A DNA stretch of 5,795 bases, taken from Hyphomicrobiales bacterium. Lineage in GTDB: Bacteria; Pseudomonadota; Alphaproteobacteria; Rhizobiales; Aestuariivirgaceae. Made by a program: the position numbers and the translations under genes. The notes under the pieces were generated by a model. It saw only the letters and a program-made list of their open reading frames with translations, did no database searches and was not told the DNA's origin. The DNA is taken from positions 1-5,795 of the forward strand of contig JACMJT010000637.1 of NCBI GenBank assembly GCA_014380505.1, written 5' to 3'. Of this stretch, positions 1-5,795 are shown piece after piece; within the stretch, counting starts at the first letter, position 1, and every line of letters starts with the position of its first letter.

Positions 1-1015
1 AGATCCGAAAGCTGCCGACTACTGGTTGCCGGTGGATCAATATATCGGCGGCGTGGAACACGCCATCCTGCACCTTCTTTACTCGCGGTTTTACTGCCGG
101 GCCATGACGCAGACCGGCCATCTCAACGTCAAGGAGCCTTTCGCCAGCCTGTTCACCCAGGGCATGGTCATTCATGAAACCTTCCGCACGGCCGCGGGCG
201 AATGGATTTTTCCCGCCGATGCCGAATACCAGGACGGCCGCTGGATTTATGCGAAGACCGGCGAGCCTCTGACCCTGGGCGGCATCGAAAAGATGTCCAA
301 GTCGAAACGCAATGTCATAGACCCCGAAGCCATCCTCGAACGCTACGGCGCCGATACGGCGCGCTGGTTCATGTTGTCCGATACGCCGCCCGAGCGCGAC
401 ATTGAATGGACCGAGGAGGGCGTCGAAGGCTCCTGGCGTTTCACACAACGCCTCTGGCGCATGGTGAACGATGCGGCGAAGATCGGGCCGGGGAACGCAT
501 CAGGCAGCCTCACCGATGACGGCATCGAACTCCGCCGCACCGTTCACCGGTCCTTGCTTGCGGTCACCGGCGATCTCTCGAATCTGCGCTTCAACCGGTC
601 GATTGCGCGGGTCTATGAAGTAGCAAATGCCCTGGGCTCTGCTCTGCAGCAGCAAAAGCCGTCTCCAGCACTGCGGGCTGCAATTGGCGAAGCGGCGAAC
701 ATCATGGTATTGATGCTGGCGCCCATGATGCCGCATCTGGCCGAAGAGTGCTGGAAGGTGCTGGGCCATCGAACCGCGGTCGTTGATACGCCGTGGCCCA
801 CGGCGGAGGCAGCGCTTGTGGCCGAGGATGAGGTTACCATTGCGGTGCAGGTGAACGGCAAGCGGCGCGATGAAATCCGCATCCCGAAAGGGTTGCCATC
901 CGGGGACGTCGAAACCATGGCGTTGAAGCTCGAATCGGTCACACGGGCGCTCGCCGGACGGCCCCCAAAGAAAGTGATTGTGGTGCCCGGCCGGATTGTC
1001 AATATTGTGGGTTGA
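1..1015 (+). CDS. leuS: Leucyl-tRNA synthetase, C-terminal part (5' end outside window)
   Basis: Class Ia aminoacyl-tRNA synthetase that charges tRNA-Leu with leucine in the cytoplasm. The reading frame is open from base 2 through TGA at 1013-1015. The 337 visible residues begin in the catalytic core ([17 protein letters not shown], then [13 protein letters not shown]). The KMSKS ATP-binding loop is intact at fragment residues 97-101 (290-304) and is followed by the [19 protein letters not shown] segment typical of LeuRS. An anticodon-binding helical domain follows (roughly residues 130-260), then the small C-terminal tRNA-binding domain starting near [14 protein letters not shown] (residue 278) and ending [10 protein letters not shown]. 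About 240 residues lie between KMSKS and the stop, as in E. coli LeuRS, so the 3' end is complete. About 520 N-terminal residues, including the editing domain, are missing only because the window starts here. The TTG at 26 is internal. It is the first gene of an apparent leuS-lptE-holA operon. Confidence 0.97.
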   Translation, partial: DPKAADYWLPVDQYIGGVEHAILHLLYSRFYCRAMTQTGHLNVKEPFASLFTQGMVIHETFRTAAGEWIFPADAEYQDGRWIYAKTGEPLTLGGIEKMSKSKRNVIDPEAILERYGADTARWFMLSDTPPERDIEWTEEGVEGSWRFTQRLWRMVNDAAKIGPGNASGSLTDDGIELRRTVHRSLLAVTGDLSNLRFNRSIARVYEVANALGSALQQQKPSPALRAAIGEAANIMVLMLAPMMPHLAEECWKVLGHRTAVVDTPWPTAEAALVAEDEVTIAVQVNGKRRDEIRIPKGLPSGDVETMALKLESVTRALAGRPPKKVIVVPGRIVNIVG

Positions 1016-1512
1016 TGATGATGCGGGGTCCTATCCAATTTGCCTTGATCTGCAGTCTCGCCCTTGGCGGATGCAGCTACCGGCCGTTGTATGGGACGAC
1101 GAACGAAAACCGCGCCGTGGCGGGCGAGCTCGCGTCCATTGCAATCCCCGAGGCCGACAGCAGGCTGGGCCAGATCATCAGGAACGATTTGTTGTCGGCG
1201 ATGCGCCCGGCCGGCACCGCATCCAACGACCGTTACCGGCTTGAGCTGAAACAGGCGAGTTCAAGGACGAATATCATCGAAAAGAAACAGCCGAACGTGA
1301 CGCGAAACGCGGTCAGTGTGTCCGTTAAGTTTTCGTTGCTGGACGGCGCCAAGGAAGTCTACAGCGGCAAGACGTTCTCCCAGGTTTCCTACGATGTCGT
1401 GCGCCAGCCATTTGCCGACATGCAGGCCGAGAACGACGCCGTGGAGCGCGCCGCCCATGAATTGAGCGCCGATATCCGGACCCGCTTGGCGTCCTATTTC
1501 GCCACCCACTAG
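1015..1512 (+). CDS. lptE: LPS-assembly lipoprotein LptE
   Basis: Predicted outer-membrane lipoprotein that plugs and stabilises the LptD barrel, which inserts lipopolysaccharide into the outer leaflet. From ATG 1015 the product is 165 aa. A short hydrophobic signal (IQFALICSLALGG) ends in a lipobox-like LGGC, placing the lipidated cysteine at residue 20. It is followed by SYRPLYG, the hallmark start of mature alphaproteobacterial LptE. The C-terminal half (FADMQAENDAVERAAHELS, ending RLASYFATH) also fits the family. Start choice: three consecutive ATG codons (1015, 1018, 1021) plus a TTG at 1012 are in frame. ATG 1015 forms a TGATG overlap with the leuS stop and suggests translational coupling, but the other ATGs would give nearly the same protein. 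No strong Shine-Dalgarno is seen. LptE sequences diverge quickly, so the call rests on the lipobox/RPLYG signature, size and position between leuS and holA. Confidence 0.9.
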   Translation: MMMRGPIQFALICSLALGGCSYRPLYGTTNENRAVAGELASIAIPEADSRLGQIIRNDLLSAMRPAGTASNDRYRLELKQASSRTNIIEKKQPNVTRNAVSVSVKFSLLDGAKEVYSGKTFSQVSYDVVRQPFADMQAENDAVERAAHELSADIRTRLASYFATH

Positions 1513-1523
1513 GGTTTGCATCC

Positions 1524-2564
1524 ATGGCCATTCTCAAGGTCTCGGGCCTGGAGGGGTTTCTGCGCAAGCGCAATCCCGCGATCGGCGCCATTCTTATTTA
1601 TGGCGAAGACCAGGGCGCGGTGCGGGGTCTGGCCAGCAGGGCTGTGCAACATATCGCCGGAAGCCTTGAGGATCCCTTCGCCGTGGCCATCCTCGACGGT
1701 GATGCGTTGTCCGCCGATCCCGGCCGGCTCTCCGATGAGGTCCTCTCTCTGCCGTTCTCGGGCGGCGCTCGCGTGGTTTGGGTGCGGGGCTCCGGCCAGG
1801 GTTTTCTGAAAGCGATTGAACCCGTGCTCGGCGGATCGGTGAAAGGCAATATGGTGATCGCCGAAGCGGGGAGTCTTCCGAAGCAGTCCAGCCTTCGCGG
1901 CAAATTCGAGAGCAGCGATCACGCTCTGATTATTCCGGTCTTCGAGGCTGACAACGCGGCGATGACGGAAACGATCAAGGCCGAGCTGCATCGCCTGGGC
2001 TTGCAGATTAGCGAGGATGCAAAGGCCCGCCTGATTGAACTGGCCGGGCGCGGCGGCGTAACACTGCAGCGCGAGATTGAGAAGCTGGCGCTCTATTGCC
2101 AGGGCGTGCAACAGGTCACCCTCGAAGACGTCGAGGCTATCTGCGGTGACGGCCTGTGGGCCGAAACCGGTGATCTGGCGGACGCGGTGTTTGCCGGAAA
2201 CATCGCCGATGCCGACCGCTTCTTCACGCAGCTTGTGTCGAGCGGCGTAGACCCGGGCCGCATTTTGTCGGCGGCCCACGGCCATGCGGTGCGTCTGATT
2301 GAACTCCGTCAGTCTGTCGAGCGGGGCATGGGAGTAGAGCAGGCCGTCAGGTCGGCGCGTCCGCCGGTTTTCTTCAAGCGCCAGGCCACCATGCAGAACC
2401 AGCTTGCAGCGTGGACGTCGGAGGACCTGCTGGCGGCAGCAGCGTCATTGCATGGAGCCATTTGCCAGGAGAGATTGAATGCGGGATTGGCAGAAAGCCT
2501 CGCCAATCGCTCCCTGCTTGCCGTGGCGCGGATGTCCAGGTCCTTCCGTGTACGGATGAATTAG
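1524..2564 (+). CDS. holA: DNA polymerase III subunit delta
   Basis: Delta subunit of the DNA polymerase III clamp loader, which opens the beta sliding clamp so it can be placed on primed DNA. The product is 346 aa, normal for the family. It shows the AAA+-like N-terminal domain with a degenerate nucleotide-binding segment (ILIYGEDQGAVRGLASRAV, residues 23-41), as expected because delta does not hydrolyse ATP. Next come a middle helical domain (about 140-215, containing GRGGVTLQREIEKLALYCQ) and the C-terminal collar domain (about 215-340), with FAGNIADADRFFTQLVSSG and the closing LAESLANRSLLAVARMSR. ATG 1524 lies 11 nt after the lptE stop. A weak AGGG at 1511-1514 overlaps that stop and could serve as ribosome site, with 9 nt spacing. 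Its TAG at 2562-2564 overlaps the stop of the convergent parB. Placement after leuS-lptE is the usual alphaproteobacterial arrangement. Confidence 0.95.
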   Translation: MAILKVSGLEGFLRKRNPAIGAILIYGEDQGAVRGLASRAVQHIAGSLEDPFAVAILDGDALSADPGRLSDEVLSLPFSGGARVVWVRGSGQGFLKAIEPVLGGSVKGNMVIAEAGSLPKQSSLRGKFESSDHALIIPVFEADNAAMTETIKAELHRLGLQISEDAKARLIELAGRGGVTLQREIEKLALYCQGVQQVTLEDVEAICGDGLWAETGDLADAVFAGNIADADRFFTQLVSSGVDPGRILSAAHGHAVRLIELRQSVERGMGVEQAVRSARPPVFFKRQATMQNQLAAWTSEDLLAAAASLHGAICQERLNAGLAESLANRSLLAVARMSRSFRVRMN

Positions 2565-3424
2565 CCGCCTGACTGGAGCCGCTTGCAGATTTCTTCCAGT
2601 TGTTCGAGAGATTTGTAGCCGATGCTGACAGTGCCGCCGGCTATGCCCCGGTCATGGATCTCGATTTTGAGACCCAGCGCTTCGGCCACCGATCTTTCAA
2701 GGGCTTTCGTATCGGCGGTCTTTTCGGTTTTTGGTTTCGCTTGGCGGGGCGGAGCGGCTTGCCGGGTCAGGCTTTCCGCTTCGCGCACTGAGAGTCCAAG
2801 CTGAATGATCTGTTCCGCCAGCTCGGCTGGCGAATCCGTAGCAACCAGGGTGCGGGCATGGCCGGCGGTGAGCTTTCCGGCCTCGATCTGCCGCCGGACG
2901 GAATCCGGCAGATTGAGCAGGCGCAGCGTATTGGCGATGTGGCTCCGGCTTTTTCCCACCGATTCGGCGAGCTGCGCTTGCGTGTAGCTGAATTGCTCCA
3001 GCAACAGATTATAGGCGCGCGCTTCCTCCAGCGGATTGAGGTCGCTGCGCTGGATGTTTTCGATCAGCGCGATTTCGAGCGCTTCGCCATCGCTGAACTC
3101 CCGGATCAGAACTGGGATTTCATGCACTCCGGCCCTCTGCGCGGCGCGCCAGCGCCGTTCGCCGGCGACGATTTCATATTCGCCATCGGCCCTGGTGCGC
3201 ACCACCAGCGGCTGGAGCAGGCCCTTTTCGCGAATCGATTTGGCGAGGTCGTCGAGATCGGCCTCGGCAAAATATTTGCGGGGGTTATTCGGGCTGGCGT
3301 GCAGAAGCTCGACCGGCATATGCCGGAGGCTGCGGATGTCCTGAATAACGGCGTCCTCGGTCGTGTCATCGCCGATCAGGGCTGCCAGTCCCCGCCCCAG
3401 CCGCTTCTTCTGAGCTTGCATCAT
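2561..3424 (-). CDS. parB: Chromosome-partitioning protein ParB (parS-binding CTPase)
   Basis: Site-specific DNA-binding protein that loads at parS, spreads as a CTP-dependent clamp and works with ParA to segregate replicated origins. The product is 287 aa. The N-terminal KKRLGRGLAALIGD (residues 6-19) is the conserved basic segment that stimulates the ParA ATPase. The CTP-binding domain has GERRWRAAQRAG (88-99) and ENIQRSDLNPLEEA (122-135), both with the key GERR and ENIQR residues intact. A helix-turn-helix for parS lies at about 147-170 (YTQAQLAESVGKSRSHIANT), and NLPDSVRRQIEAGKLTAGHAR follows. A Pro/Lys/Thr-rich linker (about 223-240) leads to a C-terminal dimerisation domain. ATG 3424 has a GAGGA (3431-3435) 6 nt upstream; a second ATG follows at once (3421-3419). 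It is the last gene of the mnmG-rsmG-parA-parB run, and its TAA (2563-2561) overlaps the holA stop. A near-consensus parS lies upstream in rsmG. Confidence 0.97.
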   Translation of the reverse strand: MMQAQKKRLGRGLAALIGDDTTEDAVIQDIRSLRHMPVELLHASPNNPRKYFAEADLDDLAKSIREKGLLQPLVVRTRADGEYEIVAGERRWRAAQRAGVHEIPVLIREFSDGEALEIALIENIQRSDLNPLEEARAYNLLLEQFSYTQAQLAESVGKSRSHIANTLRLLNLPDSVRRQIEAGKLTAGHARTLVATDSPAELAEQIIQLGLSVREAESLTRQAAPPRQAKPKTEKTADTKALERSVAEALGLKIEIHDRGIAGGTVSIGYKSLEQLEEICKRLQSGG

Positions 3425-3430
3425 GTTCCG

Positions 3431-3435
3431 TCCTC
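3431..3435 (-). promoter_or_regulatory. Ribosome-binding site of parB
   Basis: On the minus strand GAGGA sits 6 nt before ATG 3424, supporting the first of two adjacent ATG codons. It means parB has its own initiation signal rather than depending on coupling to parA, which ends 66 nt earlier. Confidence 0.65.
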
Positions 3436-3446
3436 AAGTCCCTGAA

Positions 3447-3468
3447 GTCATACCGGATGCGGTATGAC
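3447..3468. repeat. Perfect inverted repeat (9-bp arms, 4-nt loop) between parA and parB
   Basis: GTCATACCG at 3447-3455 is the exact reverse complement of CGGTATGAC at 3460-3468, with a four-base loop GATG (read on the plus strand). In the parA-parB transcript it would form a 9-bp hairpin starting 22 nt after the parA stop and ending 22 nt before the parB start. There is no U-tract after it in either direction, so it is not a standard intrinsic terminator. An mRNA-processing or stability element, a partial attenuator, or a binding site for a dimeric protein are all possible; the sequence does not decide. Confidence 0.75.
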
Positions 3469-3490
3469 CGATGTTCCGTATCCGAATCGA

Positions 3491-4306
3491 TTATGCGGCC
3501 CGCAACTGACGTTCCCGCCGGATCACTTCCGACGCCAGCTTGATGTAGGCCTGTGAGCCCGAGCAGCCATTGTCGTAAAGTAGGACTGGCTTGCCGTAGG
3601 AAGGCGCTTCCGACACCCGCACATTCCGCGGTATGACTGTCTGGTAGACCTTGTCGCCGAGGACGCTTCGCACGTCCTCCGCCACCTGTTCGGACAGGCT
3701 GTTGCGCCGGTCGAACATGGTCAGCACGACCCCCTGGATCGAAAGCCGCGGGTTGAGAGTGACCTTCACCCTCTCCACCGTCTTAAGCAGCTGGCTCAAT
3801 CCCTCAAGCGCAAAGAACTCGCATTGCAGGGGAACCAGTACGGCGTCCGCCGCCGACAGGGAATTAATCGTGAGAAGATTGAGCGAGGGCGGGCAGTCCA
3901 CCAGAATGTAACTGTAGGTTCGCGCCGGCAGCGCTGCCTGCTGATGGCGCTTGATCGCATCGGCGAGGCGGTGGGTCTTGCGTTCGAGCGTCGCCAGTTC
4001 GAGCTCGGCGCCAAGCAAATCCATGGTCGAGGGCGCGCAATGCAACCGCGGTATGCCCGATTCAACGATCACGTCGCGGAGTTCAGCTTCACCGATCAGC
4101 ACATGGTAGGACGATTTCTGCGTGGGCTTGCGCGCGATGCCAAGCCCTGTGCTGGCATTACCCTGGGGGTCCAGATCGACGATGAGCACTGTCTCGCCCA
4201 CGGCAGCCAAGGCCGTACCCAGATTGATGGCGGTTGTCGTCTTCCCGACGCCGCCCTTCTGATTGGCAATCGCCAGAATGCGCGGTTCTTGTTCAGGATT
4301 GGACAC
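3491..4306 (-). CDS. parA: Chromosome-partitioning ATPase ParA (Soj family)
   Basis: Walker-type ATPase that binds nonspecific DNA as an ATP dimer and is cleared by ParB-parS, driving origin segregation. The product is 271 aa, typical of the short chromosomal ParA/Soj type without an N-terminal DNA-binding extension. The deviant Walker A KGGVGKTT (17-24) carries the signature lysine at residue 17; VDLDPQGNAS (43-52) is the A' motif and YILVDCPPSLNLLT (133-146) the Walker B. The C-terminal EAPSYGKPVLLYD and GSQAYIKLASEVIRRE are strongly family-like. The start is GTG 4306, supported by AAGGAGG (4319-4313) 6 nt upstream and by the MSNPEQEPRILAIANQ lead-in. It begins inside the 3' end of rsmG (14-bp overlap), implying co-transcription and probable translational coupling. 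parB follows after 66 bp. Nothing is truncated or missing. Confidence 0.97.
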   Translation of the reverse strand: MSNPEQEPRILAIANQKGGVGKTTTAINLGTALAAVGETVLIVDLDPQGNASTGLGIARKPTQKSSYHVLIGEAELRDVIVESGIPRLHCAPSTMDLLGAELELATLERKTHRLADAIKRHQQAALPARTYSYILVDCPPSLNLLTINSLSAADAVLVPLQCEFFALEGLSQLLKTVERVKVTLNPRLSIQGVVLTMFDRRNSLSEQVAEDVRSVLGDKVYQTVIPRNVRVSEAPSYGKPVLLYDNGCSGSQAYIKLASEVIRRERQLRAA

Positions 4307-4925
4307 GTATGGCCTCCTTCACCTCCAGTATGACCCCGTTCGAATCAATCATGCTGGGATGCGTGTGGTATACCAGCTTCCAGCATTTGGCGGCCGCGGT
4401 CAATTCAGCGTCAACATCTTGCCCCTTGTGGAAAAGCCCGGTGGCGCCTCGCTCCATAAATGGAGCTGCATATCCCAGAAGTTGATCGAGGGGCGCCAAC
4501 GCCCGCGCCAGCACGAGTTGAACGTCTGGTCGGGAAGCGTCATGCCGCACGGTTTCAATGCGTGTCGGATGAACCGTGGCTGGGGCGCCCGTATGGCGAA
4601 TGGCTTCCCGAAGAAACGCCGCCTTCTTGCCGTTGCTCTCGTAAAGATGGACAGGGACGCCTGAGACGATTGCGATAACAAGACCGGGGAGTCCTGCGCC
4701 TGCCCCCAGATCGGCAATGCTTTGAACCTGATGACCCATCAGAGGAAGCAATTGCAGGGAATCGGCAATATGGCGCTGCCAGATCTGATCGGCCGTCGAT
4801 GGCCCGATCAGATTGATCCGCCGCTGCCAGGTGAGCAGCAGGGAAACATATCTCTCCAGCCTGTCCAGTGATTCACGTGAAACATTGAATTGGCCGAGAA
4901 GGTCGAGAGGGCCTGGTTGCGCCAT
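4293..4925 (-). CDS. rsmG: 16S rRNA (guanine(527)-N7)-methyltransferase RsmG (GidB)
   Basis: SAM-dependent methyltransferase making m7G527 in the 530 loop of 16S rRNA; loss in other bacteria gives low-level streptomycin resistance. The product is 210 aa, the usual size. Visible features are the N-terminal NVSRESLDRLERYVSLLLTW, NLIGPST and WQRHIADSLQLLPL (49-62). The SAM-binding glycine loop ADLGAGAGLPGLVIAI lies at 71-86, with the ribose-contact acidic region LYESNGKKAAFLREA (94-108) and ARALAPLDQLLGYAAP (140-155) after it. ATG 4925 lies 3 nt after the mnmG stop; no clear Shine-Dalgarno is seen, suggesting reinitiation after mnmG. The TGA at 4295-4293 lies inside parA, and the last codons of rsmG carry the parA ribosome-binding site. 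Residues 14-19 (NVSRES) are encoded by the parS-like site, so this stretch has both a coding and a DNA-binding role. Confidence 0.96.
   Translation of the reverse strand: MAQPGPLDLLGQFNVSRESLDRLERYVSLLLTWQRRINLIGPSTADQIWQRHIADSLQLLPLMGHQVQSIADLGAGAGLPGLVIAIVSGVPVHLYESNGKKAAFLREAIRHTGAPATVHPTRIETVRHDASRPDVQLVLARALAPLDQLLGYAAPFMERGATGLFHKGQDVDAELTAAAKCWKLVYHTHPSMIDSNGVILEVKEAIRVQS
4313..4319 (-). promoter_or_regulatory. Ribosome-binding site of parA, within rsmG coding sequence
   Basis: On the minus strand AAGGAGG lies 6 nt before GTG 4306. It is the strongest Shine-Dalgarno seen in the window and settles parA on a GTG start. It lies in the last codons of rsmG, so ribosomes finishing rsmG (stop at 4295-4293) pass over the parA start. 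Confidence 0.8.
4869..4884. other. parS-like centromere site for ParB, inside rsmG
   Basis: The sequence is TGATTCACGTGAAACA, against the bacterial parS consensus TGTTTCACGTGAAACA: 15 of 16 bases match, with the central 8-bp palindrome TCACGTGA perfect. The one difference (A for T at position 3) is in an outer arm position. It is the only CACGTG core I found in the window. On the minus strand it encodes NVSRES of RsmG. The neighbouring parB encodes an intact parS-reading helix-turn-helix, and parS sites are known to cluster near the origin and parAB. Actual ParB occupancy is inferred. Confidence 0.85.
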
Positions 4926-4928
4926 GGA

Positions 4929-5795
4929 TCAAGCGATCTTGCGGACATCCCGCCGCTTGACGTGGCCCAGAAGCGCTGCCAGCGCCGCCGGTGTCATGCC
5001 CTCGATCCGCGCTGCCTGGCCGAGAGTGGCGGGATTGATGCGCCCGAGTTTCTGGCGAAGCTCCGCCGAGAGGCTCGCGATCGCCCCATAGTCGAGGTTG
5101 AGAGGCAGAGTCAGTTGTTCTTCTTTTCGAAGCGCTACGATGTCGGCTTCCTGCCTGTGGATGTAACCCGAATAGAGCGCATCGGCCTCGAGCGAGGCGA
5201 TGGCGAATGCCGGAAGGCGGCCTAGCTGCGGCCAGATGGTTTTGACCCTCTCAAGTCCCACGTCCGGCATGGCGATGAGATCGCGCGCGGTTCGCCGCTG
5301 GCCGTCCTGGTTGACGCGCAATCCCAGTTTCTGTGCTTGCGATGGGGTGAGCGAGAGCTCAAGCGCCAGCGCTCGCGCCTGCTCGATGATCGACTTGCGT
5401 TCAGCAAAGCGCTGGGCGCGAACCGGGCCAACAATTCCGAGGCCCATGCCAACGGGCGTCAGCCTTTCATCGGCGTTGTCGGCGCGAAGCGTCAGGCGAT
5501 ACTCGGCCCGCGAGGTAAACATGCGGTAGGGTTCGGAGACACCGCGCGTCACCAGATCGTCGATCATCACGCCGAGATAACCTTGGCCACGGTCGAAGAC
5601 GGCGGGAGATTGCCCGCCTGCCTTTCGCGCTGCGTTCAATCCAGCCACGAGCCCCTGGGCTGCTGCTTCCTCATATCCGGTGGTGCCGTTGATCTGGCCC
5701 GCGAGAAACAGGTTCGGCAGGGCCTTGACCTGGAGCGATGCGTCAAGCTCGCAGGGATCGATATAGTCGTATTCGATGGCATAGCCCGGCCGGAC
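4929..5795 (-). CDS. mnmG: tRNA 5-carboxymethylaminomethyluridine modification enzyme MnmG (GidA), C-terminal part
   Basis: FAD-dependent subunit of the MnmE-MnmG complex that installs the (carboxymethyl)aminomethyl group at U34 of certain tRNAs. The frame is open from the window edge (5795) to TGA at 4931-4929, giving 288 residues. Roughly 340 N-terminal residues, including the FAD Rossmann motif, lie outside. The fragment opens [14 protein letters not shown], then shows the GidA family signature [18 protein letters not shown] continuing into [27 protein letters not shown], also highly conserved, follows. The helical C-terminal domain ends with [20 protein letters not shown], the part that contacts MnmE and tRNA. 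A GTG at 5648 is internal, not a start, because homology runs straight through it. A cysteine follows YIDP where I recall an arginine in several homologues; I attach no functional meaning to this. mnmE would be expected further upstream, outside the window. Confidence 0.96.
   Translation of the reverse strand, partial: VRPGYAIEYDYIDPCELDASLQVKALPNLFLAGQINGTTGYEEAAAQGLVAGLNAARKAGGQSPAVFDRGQGYLGVMIDDLVTRGVSEPYRMFTSRAEYRLTLRADNADERLTPVGMGLGIVGPVRAQRFAERKSIIEQARALALELSLTPSQAQKLGLRVNQDGQRRTARDLIAMPDVGLERVKTIWPQLGRLPAFAIASLEADALYSGYIHRQEADIVALRKEEQLTLPLNLDYGAIASLSAELRQKLGRINPATLGQAARIEGMTPAALAALLGHVKRRDVRKIA

Noticed and set aside
26..28. TTG as a start for the leucyl-tRNA synthetase frame
   Set aside because: The frame is open to the window edge, and the residues before it (DPKAADYW) continue the conserved LeuRS sequence, so the gene simply starts outside the window.
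1509..2285. Minus-strand open frame of 258 codons opposite holA
   Set aside because: It lies fully antisense to a well-supported holA, shows no recognisable domain, and long antisense frames are expected in GC-rich coding DNA.
2572..2600. Inverted repeat ACTGGA...TCCAGT near the holA/parB junction as a terminator
   Set aside because: Only six base pairs around a 17-nt loop, lying within parB coding sequence with no T-tract; too weak to call.
2858..3445. Plus-strand open frame of 195 codons opposite parB
   Set aside because: It is antisense to conserved ParB motifs (GERR, ENIQR, helix-turn-helix), has no family resemblance, and fits a shadow frame. The same applies to the 169-codon frame at 3824-4333 and the 133-codon frame at 4263-4664.
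3447..3468. Intergenic palindrome as a second parS site or an intrinsic terminator
   Set aside because: It lacks the CACGTG core of parS, and neither side has a run of T residues, so it is kept only as an inverted repeat of unknown role.
5646..5648. GTG as a start for a 239-codon gene
   Set aside because: The upstream 49 codons encode the MnmG signature in the same frame, so this is an internal codon of mnmG.

Overview
The window is gene-dense (about 98% coding), GC-rich chromosomal DNA from an alphaproteobacterium, probably of the Hyphomicrobiales/Rhizobiales type. This rests on protein-level resemblance and on the gene order leuS-lptE-holA / parB-parA-rsmG-mnmG, a recognised conserved neighbourhood in that class that usually lies close to the chromosome replication origin. 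The species cannot be named from sequence alone. There are no RNA genes, mobile elements, CRISPR arrays or foreign-looking islands.

Left part (1-2564, plus strand): the C-terminal 337 codons of leuS (leucyl-tRNA synthetase), then lptE (outer-membrane LPS-assembly lipoprotein), then holA (DNA polymerase III delta subunit). These three are tightly packed: leuS and lptE share a TGATG stop/start and lptE and holA are 11 nt apart, so they look like one operon.

Right part (5795-2561, minus strand): the C-terminal 288 codons of mnmG (tRNA wobble-uridine modification), rsmG (16S rRNA G527 methyltransferase), parA and parB (chromosome partition). mnmG-rsmG are 3 nt apart, rsmG-parA overlap by 14 bp, and parA-parB are separated by the only real intergenic gap (66 bp), which holds a perfect 9-bp-stem inverted repeat. 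The two operons converge and their last genes, holA and parB, overlap by 4 bp at their stop codons.

The most notable non-coding signal is a parS-like centromere site (15 of 16 bases match the consensus TGTTTCACGTGAAACA) inside the 5' end of rsmG at 4869-4884. It would let the ParB encoded about 1.4 kb away load on DNA beside its own operon. Its single departure from consensus creates a GATTC, that is a GANTC site as methylated by CcrM in many Alphaproteobacteria. No undescribed multi-gene system is present; all seven genes are recognisable housekeeping families, and the points of interest are small-scale architecture.
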